Positions 1 through 5,069 of a stretch of DNA of 5,693 nucleotides are shown in pieces (position 1 is the first letter of the stretch; every line of letters begins with the position of its first letter). Under the pieces are notes generated by a model, which had not been told where the DNA came from, ran no database searches, and saw nothing but the letters and a program-made list of their open reading frames with translations. Source of the DNA: Cryomorphaceae bacterium (lineage in GTDB: Bacteria; Bacteroidota; Bacteroidia; Flavobacteriales; Crocinitomicaceae); contig NYTQ01000008.1 of assembly GCA_002683585.1 (NCBI GenBank), forward strand, positions 3,638 to 9,330, in the 5' to 3' direction. Position numbers and translations under genes: made by a program.

Positions 1-372
1 ATTTTTATCATCACATTTTACCAGATGTTTTTGGGTACACAGGTTAGGGAGTCAATTGATTTACTGATTAAAAAAGGAGTAGGGCAAAGCGAATGGACAA
101 AGGGGGTAGGGCTTCCTTTTTACATTCACAGAAGTTTTTCTTGGCTAGTATTGATTTTACTTTGCGTGGTCTTTTGGATCAATGAAAAAGGGCAGCAGTT
201 CGGTGCAATACGTTTATCTTTCTTTGTCCTAGCGATGGAGCTTTTTTCTGGTGTATTGTTGGCGCATGTGGACATGCCAGGCTTAGTCCGAACGGCGCAT
301 CTTCTGTTTGCCTCAATCATGTTCGGTGCTTTGTGCTGGTTTCTCCTACAGGCGCGTGCTAAAAAATCCTAG
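1..372 (+). CDS. ctaA: Heme A synthase (CtaA/COX15 family), C-terminal part, 5' end outside window
   Basis: The frame is open from base 1 to the TAG at 370-372, giving 123 residues that continue from outside the window. The ATG at 25 is internal, because it lies in a membrane segment that runs into the GTQVRESID motif (residues 12-20) typical of this family. Heme A synthase is an inner-membrane enzyme that oxidises heme O to heme A for cytochrome oxidase. Visible marks are the IHR motif with His43 opening one membrane helix, the segment around MELFSG (79-84) with the MPG turn (92-94), and His100 in the last helix. His43 and His100 fit the two C-terminal heme-ligand histidines of the family. 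The C-terminus ends in a short basic tail, RAKKS. Family assignment is firm. The gene symbol follows the family; the N-terminal half cannot be checked here. Confidence 0.88.
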   Translation: MFIITFYQMFLGTQVRESIDLLIKKGVGQSEWTKGVGLPFYIHRSFSWLVLILLCVVFWINEKGQQFGAIRLSFFVLAMELFSGVLLAHVDMPGLVRTAHLLFASIMFGALCWFLLQARAKKS

Positions 373-400
373 CTATCTTCACTTATAAATTAAACCAATT

Positions 401-706
401 ATGAAAAAGGTATATCTCGTTTTGTGTGTTCTTGGTATTGTTTTGCCTTACTACCACCTCATCCATTTTTTAATTGAAAACAATGGCAGTATGGATGGCT
501 TCTTTGGTCAGCTCTTCGCGACACATCCCATGGCCATGATTTCAATGGATATTACTGTCGCTGCTAGTGCTTTTTCGGTCTTTCTAATTCACAAATGGAG
601 AACTAAGAAGCTAAAGATCACCAAGTATTTCGTCTGTTTATTTATGGTAGGTTTTTCTCTTGCATTACCGCTGTATCTGTACGACAACTTCGGTAAAGAA
701 GATTAG
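401..706 (+). CDS. Small three-helix membrane protein, DUF2834-like
   Basis: This 101-residue protein has three hydrophobic helices at about residues 3-23, 43-63 and 73-94, and a basic loop between the second and third (HKWRTKKLKITK). The opening LVLCVLGIVLPYYHLIHFL, the QLFATHP stretch and the closing LALPLYLYD resemble DUF2834 proteins, a family of about 100 residues with no known biochemical role. The ATG at 401 lies 28 bp after the heme A synthase stop, on the same strand and with no clear promoter between them, so co-transcription is likely. There is no Shine-Dalgarno sequence, as usual in Bacteroidetes. The family call is from memory of sequence pattern; function is unknown. Confidence 0.8.
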   Translation: MKKVYLVLCVLGIVLPYYHLIHFLIENNGSMDGFFGQLFATHPMAMISMDITVAASAFSVFLIHKWRTKKLKITKYFVCLFMVGFSLALPLYLYDNFGKED

Positions 707-733
707 TATTAACTGAATATTTTATTATTTTTG
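704..733 (+). promoter_or_regulatory. Bacteroidetes-type promoter of the tRNA gene
   Basis: Positions 726-733 read TATTTTTG, an exact match to the TAnnTTTG -7 element of the Bacteroidetes primary sigma factor. TTAG at 704-707 is a one-mismatch match to the TTTG -33 element, with 18 bp between the two boxes. Transcription would start near 738-742, about 20 bp before the tRNA. The -33 box overlaps the end of the preceding coding region. Confidence 0.6.
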
Positions 734-758
734 CACCCTCTATGATGGATTTCCATCG

Positions 759-832
759 GGTCCTATAGCTCAGTTGGTTAGAGCACCTGACTCATAATCA
801 GGGGGTCCAAGGTTCGAGCCCTTGTGGGACCA
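759..832 (+). tRNA. tRNA with CAU anticodon (elongator Met or Ile2)
   Basis: A complete cloverleaf of 74 nt can be drawn. The acceptor stem GGTCCTA (759-765) pairs with TGGGACC (825-831) with one T-G wobble, and the discriminator base is A832. The D arm is 768-784, the anticodon stem CCTGA/TCAGG is 786-790/798-802, the anticodon CAT is 793-795 in loop CTCATAA, and the T arm CAAGG-TTCGAGC-CCTTG is 808-824. CCA is not encoded. It is not an initiator tRNA, because the anticodon stem lacks the three G-C pairs next to the loop. Whether it is elongator Met or the Ile2 type modified to lysidine by TilS cannot be settled by eye, because both carry CUCAUAA. Confidence 0.95.
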
Positions 833-837
833 CTTCT

Positions 838-872
838 AAAACCCTTTACTAGCAATAGTTTAGGGTTTTTTT
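838..872 (+). terminator. Rho-independent terminator after the tRNA
   Basis: The stem AAAACCCT (838-845) pairs with AGGGTTTT (862-869). A small inner ACT/AGT pairing (848-850/857-859) lies in the loop. A run of seven T ends at 872. It starts six bases after the tRNA 3' end and closes the rightward transcription unit. Confidence 0.82.
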
Positions 873-879
873 GTGACCT

Positions 880-1146
880 GATAGCTAGACTCCCAAATGT
901 AGTAAAAAGACCCAATATCGGCAATAATTGGCAGTAAATAGACAGTAAATTGCCAAAAAAATGAGACCATCATTATCAGTCTATAACCCCCGTATTCACT
1001 AGAATATCACTTTCCTTTTGACACCCCTTTGCGTGAAACCATAGGTAATCTGCTGGCAGTAAGTATCTGGATTTTCAATTTTAGTATTGGAAAATTACAG
1101 ATAATGGGAAGCATCCAATCACGGATTTATACCAGGTGCTTTTAAA
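880..1146. other. Gene-poor spacer with short repeats and possible gene debris
   Basis: No convincing intact gene is visible. The octamer CAGTAAAT occurs at 932-939 and 943-950 (11 bp apart), and TGGCAGTAA occurs at 929-937 and again at 1054-1062. GGCAAT (920-925) and ATTGCC (949-954) form an inverted repeat around the pair of octamers. A 13-codon frame, MRPSLSVYNPRIH, runs from ATG 961 to the TAG at 1000-1002 and resembles the start of Bacteroidetes tyrosine recombinases, but is too short to identify. A second closed stretch at 1085-1153 reads YWKITDNGKHPITDLYQVLL plus two residues and lacks a start codon. Both look like remnants of lost genes, with low certainty. Confidence 0.35.
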
Positions 1147-1428
1147 TCAATAAACACTAAAAGGCTTTGGTATAGATTCTAGAATATCACCTGATAGTTT
1201 TACAAAATAAAGACCAGAACTGAGTTTGGAAATATCTAGTTCAATATCATTTTCAGAAGAAGTAGCGTAGGGTGTGGTGAGCAGAATATTTCCCATAACA
1301 TCATATACCAATACTGACTCAGGTGCTTGACCTACAGCAAATTTGACTTCCAAATGAATCAGATTATTACTAGGATTTGGAAATACCTTTTCAATATGGA
1401 ATGGGTTGTTTTCTGATAAAACATCCAC
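1147..1428 (-). CDS. T9SS type A C-terminal sorting domain, separated from its secreted domain by an in-frame UGA
   Basis: The 93 residues are a T9SS type A sorting domain almost from end to end. The anchor VFPNPSNN lies near residues 15-22, the VYDVMGN strand near 41-47, LDISKLSSGLYFVKL at 64-78, and the closing KPFSV strand at the end. In Bacteroidetes this domain is the C-terminal tag that takes a periplasmic protein through the T9SS outer-membrane translocon. Alone, and with no signal peptide, it has no obvious job. It lies in the same frame as the upstream signal-peptide protein, from which only the TGA at 1440-1438 and three further codons separate it. GTG 1428 is merely the first possible start codon. 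The natural reading is one gene, 1866-1147, with a premature stop. The true end is the TGA at 1149-1147. Confidence 0.82.
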   Translation of the reverse strand: MDVLSENNPFHIEKVFPNPSNNLIHLEVKFAVGQAPESVLVYDVMGNILLTTPYATSSENDIELDISKLSSGLYFVKLSGDILESIPKPFSVY

Positions 1429-1437
1429 ACCATCAGT

Positions 1438-1866
1438 TCAAGGTGGGGTGCAACAGGGTACAAGGGTTACACCATATACTGCTCCTCCCGTTCCTGGGCA
1501 AGGACCATCAGACCACCCCATATTGGCACTTTGGGAAATTGCTAAAAAATAAGCCATGTATGAGGAAGCCCCAACCCCATCTGATTTTATTGTGTATCCG
1601 TTACTCATGATATCAGAAACAGTTGCATTGAATTCTGCCACATGTCCTAATACATCTTCAGTGGAATTTGCTGGACTTAGGTTGGTTTCATTAATGTTTC
1701 CTGAGGGGTCAATGATAATAATTTTAGGATCTTGAGTCCAATTTATTATTCCTGTGAAGTCAGAACAATACGTTGAATTCAGCATTACAATATACTGACC
1801 ACTTTGCCCAAAAGAGCAATAGCCAATCATCATAAATAGGGTGGAGAATAGAATCTTTTTTATCAT
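1438..1866 (-). CDS. Secreted protein of unknown function, cut off from its T9SS sorting domain
   Basis: This 142-residue protein starts with a clear type I signal peptide (MIKKILFSTLFMMIGYCSFG, cleavage expected after Gln21, giving SGQY). The mature part is acidic and rich in Ser, Asn and Gly, with cysteines at 34, 123, 138 and 139, the last two just before the stop. Two further stretches stand out, WTQDPKIIIIDPSGNI (43-58) and GWSDGPCPGTGGAVYGV (117-133). I recognise no known domain. The frame stops at TGA 1440-1438 and resumes at once into a sorting domain. The intact protein would have been about 238 residues and exported to the cell surface or medium; the short form should stay in the periplasm. 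The ATG lies 36 bp after the nuclease stop on the same strand, so the two may share a transcript. It is either a recent nonsense mutant or a site of readthrough. Confidence 0.72.
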   Translation of the reverse strand: MIKKILFSTLFMMIGYCSFGQSGQYIVMLNSTYCSDFTGIINWTQDPKIIIIDPSGNINETNLSPANSTEDVLGHVAEFNATVSDIMSNGYTIKSDGVGASSYMAYFLAISQSANMGWSDGPCPGTGGAVYGVTLVPCCTPP

Positions 1867-1902
1867 AGGTTTAGGTTTTAATTCTGTTTTACTTTTCTAA
1901 AG

Positions 1903-2829
1903 TTATTGATTTTTCTTTCTCTCTGCTTTTTCAGTGAGTATTTGATCTATCCAATTAAATACTTCATTTAAATTGTAATCCTCACTTACCTCAAGCAAAT
2001 CACATTTATTATCATTACATTTTTTACGTTTTAAAGCATCTCTCTTTTTAGTTTGTTTCAAACCCTCTTCCCCTCCAAAGAGTCCAACTGCTTTATAATG
2101 TTGAGCACCGTTATATTCAATTGCTGCATTAATCTCAGGAAAATAAATATCAAAACGTTGACGTTCTAGCCAATCTGGTGAAGCTTGAGAGACAACTAAT
2201 AAGTTTTTATACTCTAATTTGATTCTGTCATAAAGATTTTGCTCTGAAATCCACCTTGGTGCTTTTGGTTTTAGACCTAGATATGAACGGAAAGAATTTT
2301 CAGCTTCATTTTTTATTGTGTCAAGTTCTAGTTTTAGGACTCTTTCAACAAAATTTAATTTTTCTATATGATTAGTTGCATATTCATAGGGTTGAAACCA
2401 CTTGTATTTATGCTTTACATCTTTTGGTGTTATTTTTTCAATCATTTCAAAAGGATGAACAACCGGTCTAAAATTGGGACGTCCTCCAAAAGGGTGAGAT
2501 GTGTGTTTGATCTGATAACTTTTTATGTAACGTGCAATTAGATTATGCGTGGCGCCATAGTGCTCATTTATATGATTATCAATGAAGTGGTCAAATTTTA
2601 GATCTTCAGATGGTAAATCTATGCGCAATGAAGGAAATAATTCGAACAAAGGTATATCTAGCTTACCCAAGAACGTAACAGCAACTAAATCCGCATATAA
2701 ATCTCCAAAATAGGGATACTCACTATCTATTTTTTTCTTGTTGTCTAAAATGACTTTTTCTGCATACAAATCATATAGCTTATATGCCCCCAGATTATAA
2801 TAACTACTTTTTGCAGTAAACTTATTCAT
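1903..2829 (-). CDS. PD-(D/E)XK-superfamily nuclease-like protein with an unrecognised N-terminal region
   Basis: In this 308-residue protein, residues about 194-285 match the pattern of small restriction-like endonuclease domains. Glu196 lies in SEQNLYDRI, the acidic strand carries Asp227 (RFDIYFPEI), and Glu238 lies in AIEYNGAQHY with Gln243 and His244. These are followed by KKRD (Asp264), a basic helix and LLEVSEDYN. Asp227 and Glu238 are the likely metal ligands. The usual Lys of the E-x-K motif is replaced by Asn240, as in several Vsr/DUF559-like relatives. Residues 1-190 are mainly helical with many aromatics and match nothing I know; they may bind DNA or a partner. The start is well fixed, because TAG directly precedes the ATG. 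No signal peptide is seen, so it should be cytoplasmic. Possible roles are DNA repair, defence or mobile-element function; the sequence does not decide. It is visibly AT-rich. Confidence 0.72.
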   Translation of the reverse strand: MNKFTAKSSYYNLGAYKLYDLYAEKVILDNKKKIDSEYPYFGDLYADLVAVTFLGKLDIPLFELFPSLRIDLPSEDLKFDHFIDNHINEHYGATHNLIARYIKSYQIKHTSHPFGGRPNFRPVVHPFEMIEKITPKDVKHKYKWFQPYEYATNHIEKLNFVERVLKLELDTIKNEAENSFRSYLGLKPKAPRWISEQNLYDRIKLEYKNLLVVSQASPDWLERQRFDIYFPEINAAIEYNGAQHYKAVGLFGGEEGLKQTKKRDALKRKKCNDNKCDLLEVSEDYNLNEVFNWIDQILTEKAERKKNQ

Positions 2830-2980
2830 CTATAATCTTTAAGTAGATTTAAAGTTAAATATACCAACTTGTAGCTATATAATAATATATAATGGCTCTC
2901 TAGAAATGCAAGACATTTATATTTAGAGTAATTTACTGAATAGGGTACCTACTTGTGTGAATTTACATGGTGTGAAATTC

Positions 2981-3059
2981 CTAATATATGGTTCTGAACG
3001 TGAATAGAAGAGCTAAAATTCCAATTAAAATAAAAATAAGATTTCTTGTTTTTTGTCAT
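2981..3059 (-). pseudogene. Possible frameshifted single-helix membrane peptide
   Basis: On the minus strand an ATG (3059-3057) opens ATGACA followed by a run of six A (3054-3049). Read directly, the frame gives a polar, unlikely peptide. With five A it gives MTKTRNLIFILIGILALL and then FTFRTIY, stopping at TAG 2983-2981. That is 25 residues with a basic N-terminus, one clear membrane helix and an RTIY tail. As written, this good frame has no start codon, because TAA and TGA precede it. It may be a small membrane protein broken in a homopolymer, a sequencing error, or chance in AT-rich DNA. No known family is assigned. Confidence 0.3.
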
Positions 3060-3085
3060 TAGACAAACCCACTCAATAATTCTCT

Positions 3086-3116
3086 AAAAAAGTTCGAAAC
3101 TGGGACCGAGAGGTCC
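3086..3116 (-). terminator. Probable terminator of the GldK-like gene
   Basis: Read on the minus strand, starting 15 bases after the TAA at 3134-3132, GGACC-TCTC-GGTCC (3116-3103) makes a five-pair hairpin. AGTT-TCG-AACT (3101-3091) makes a small second hairpin that runs straight into TTTTTT (3091-3086, sharing its last T). The position fits the end of the leftward unit, but neither stem is strong. The same sequence is discussed in the findings as a possible echo of the tRNA 3' end. Confidence 0.45.
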
Positions 3117-3131
3117 ACCAATTAGCGTTTC

Positions 3132-5030
3132 TTATTCTTTTTTACCATCCATTCTAAATCCAAATTGATTGTGACCGTAATAGTATTCGTACCACTTATA
3201 CGGGTATAGGTTATACTCCCAACCTGTTTTACTCTTTTTTTGAGTTCGTTTCGTTTTTCTTTGCTTTTTTGCCTCAAGAGATGAAATAGGTATTGTGTAA
3301 TCTATGGACGTAGCCACCCTAAATCCAATTTTGGAACTAGACCATACATCAGGATAAATCTCTTTTGCACCTGAACAAATAAAATGAGGTTCGTCCATCC
3401 ATGAACCTCCTTTTACAACATAAAGAGAATCAAAAATACTCCGGTTATTCTTGATTTGATTCTCTTTAGCCCTGTGTAACACTTTTCTATTGTGTATAAA
3501 ACGACGAATAATAGGGTCAATGTAATCTATCTCAGGATCAAAAAAGGCATTTTCTACCAGATCAACGTATATTCCTTCAATGTTGTCATACAACGGAATA
3601 CGTTTTAAGGTATCAGAATATAGGTTTAAATAGTCATATTCGCCCGATGTAATTACATCACCTTCAAGTTCAGGGTCTAAATTAGTTCTTATGATTGAAT
3701 CAAATTTCTTATCGATTGAATGAAATTCGAGAAATTTACGTTTAAGCTCATCAAAAGTATCATTTGGTCCAGCTGCATAATATTCAATCCTTCTCTTTAC
3801 TATGTCCTCATGTTCCTTGCTACGTTTATTGACGTGCAAAGTTTGCTTTGTATATGGATCCGTTATGTAGATATGTGTATTGTTTTCACTATTGTATTTT
3901 GGGAAGACTAAGCCCTTTTTTTCTCCACTAAAAACTTGATTAGGAACTGGAAAATAGAAAGCATTCATTATATTTTGATAAAGCGAAATTGTATCAGGAG
4001 CAACTGTCGATGTCCATTCAGCCACATTACCATATATGTCATATAATCCATGGGGGTTAGATAAATATTTTTGTACTTCATTAGTATAGGTAGAACCGTC
4101 TTGATATGGGTACTTCGAAACTAAACCGGTTTGGGTTGTTACAGATCCGAAATTTGAGGCATATCCCGATTTATTCATTTCATATCCATTAGTATAGTGG
4201 TATTTGCCTGTTGCAGCATATTCCCATTCATTTTCTGTGGGTAGACGAAATTGGATTGGGACAAGGTTCTTTTTATTGCTTTTTCTGCATTCCTCAAGAT
4301 AACGATCTGTCCTCCAACTCAAGTAAGCACGAATTTGATGATAGGTTAGACCAACAACAGGGTAATCATCGTAATATGAGTACCAAAAGTAGTCAGATAT
4401 CATATTATCCGATATGTATGAGGATTTATTTGCATGCCAACAGGTAGTGTCTGGGTAAACATTTATTCTTTCTAGAATAGTATCGTTATTTTCAATCCAA
4501 TAAAAATCGAAATATAATAATCGCGTGTCTATTGTTCTTCTCTTGTAGAAACGATCCTCACTATAAAACATGTCAGATAACAAGAAACTGATTTCTGGGT
4601 CTTCATAATCCAAACGACTTTCCCAATTTAAGAGGTAGTTCTGACCTGAGGAGTCTACTTTTCCTGTATAAGTATTTACAGTTTTCCCCCATTTTCTTTT
4701 TTCTTTTGAGTCATTGTTGCGCCGGAACAACTTAGACCTTGCAATTGAATCTCTTACCCAATAAACGAAAGCTCTATATTCAGCATTCGTAACTTCGTGG
4801 TCCGAAATAGCAAAATCAGCAACACTTTGCATATATGGTTTCTCGCCATAAACTAGAGTAGTATCGTTATTATTTGGATTGTCAATTAGTACTCCGCTGG
4901 ATTTTTCAAAATCAGCACCTTCTATATTCACAAATCCATCAAGATAATTACTTTTAATAATGTTCTGTTTTTGTTGACCTAAAGTCAAAAATGGTAAAGC
5001 AATAAGTATAATAAAAAGTGCTTTTTTCAT
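3132..5030 (-). CDS. GldK/GldJ-like secreted protein with SUMF1 (formylglycine-generating-enzyme) fold
   Basis: This 632-residue protein has signal peptide MKKALFIILIALPFLTLGQ but no lipobox cysteine, unlike GldJ and GldK, which are lipoproteins of gliding motility and T9SS. SUMF1-fold landmarks appear in order: FVNIEGADF (33-41), ISDHEVTNAEYRAFVYWVRD (75-94, very close to the GldK/GldJ form), YPVVGLTYHQIRAYLSWRTD (223-242), FRLPTENEWEYAA (261-273), NPHGLYDIYGNVAEW (325-339), YVVKGGSWMD (537-546) and IGFRVA (568-573). About 195 residues lie between the last two blocks. The paired active-site cysteines of true formylglycine-generating enzymes are missing, so a structural or ligand-binding role is likelier than catalysis. 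The tail has a basic tract (587-602) and a Tyr/Trp-rich end. The ATG is fixed by an in-frame TGA two codons upstream. It follows the coiled-coil gene by 39 bp. It is probably a paralogue rather than the core GldK, because no gldL follows it. Confidence 0.82.
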   Translation of the reverse strand: MKKALFIILIALPFLTLGQQKQNIIKSNYLDGFVNIEGADFEKSSGVLIDNPNNNDTTLVYGEKPYMQSVADFAISDHEVTNAEYRAFVYWVRDSIARSKLFRRNNDSKEKRKWGKTVNTYTGKVDSSGQNYLLNWESRLDYEDPEISFLLSDMFYSEDRFYKRRTIDTRLLYFDFYWIENNDTILERINVYPDTTCWHANKSSYISDNMISDYFWYSYYDDYPVVGLTYHQIRAYLSWRTDRYLEECRKSNKKNLVPIQFRLPTENEWEYAATGKYHYTNGYEMNKSGYASNFGSVTTQTGLVSKYPYQDGSTYTNEVQKYLSNPHGLYDIYGNVAEWTSTVAPDTISLYQNIMNAFYFPVPNQVFSGEKKGLVFPKYNSENNTHIYITDPYTKQTLHVNKRSKEHEDIVKRRIEYYAAGPNDTFDELKRKFLEFHSIDKKFDSIIRTNLDPELEGDVITSGEYDYLNLYSDTLKRIPLYDNIEGIYVDLVENAFFDPEIDYIDPIIRRFIHNRKVLHRAKENQIKNNRSIFDSLYVVKGGSWMDEPHFICSGAKEIYPDVWSSSKIGFRVATSIDYTIPISSLEAKKQRKTKRTQKKSKTGWEYNLYPYKWYEYYYGHNQFGFRMDGKKE

Positions 5031-5069
5031 ATTTCAGTTTTGTAAAGTTTTGTTTAGGAGGTCATTATG

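Noticed and set aside
126..320. Minus-strand open frame of 64 codons
   Set aside because: It is antisense to the heme A synthase membrane segments, which are conserved in the plus frame.
920..961. CRISPR-like or iteron-like array
   Set aside because: There are only two copies of an 8-bp word and one more 9-bp match 120 bp away, with no regular repeat-spacer pattern.
1438..1440. UGA read as a normal sense codon throughout this genome
   Set aside because: The sorting domain itself ends correctly at a UGA (1149-1147), so UGA acts as stop here and code reassignment is not supported.
1377..1610. Plus-strand open frame of 77 codons
   Set aside because: It lies antisense to the secreted protein and its sorting domain, has no family resemblance and has a composition typical of a shadow frame.
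3086..3122. tRNA-like stretch with GTTCGAAAC and an ending in CCACCA
   Set aside because: No T stem or acceptor stem can be drawn and no anticodon arm lies upstream. It is better explained as a terminator hairpin for the minus-strand gene, or at most a scar.
3720..3911. Plus-strand open frame of 63 codons, hydrophobic
   Set aside because: It is antisense to the GldK-like gene, whose own frame has clear conserved motifs. The hydrophobicity comes from the complement of AT-rich codons.
4211..4447. Plus-strand open frame of 78 codons
   Set aside because: It is antisense to the most conserved SUMF1 motifs of the GldK-like gene and has no supporting features.
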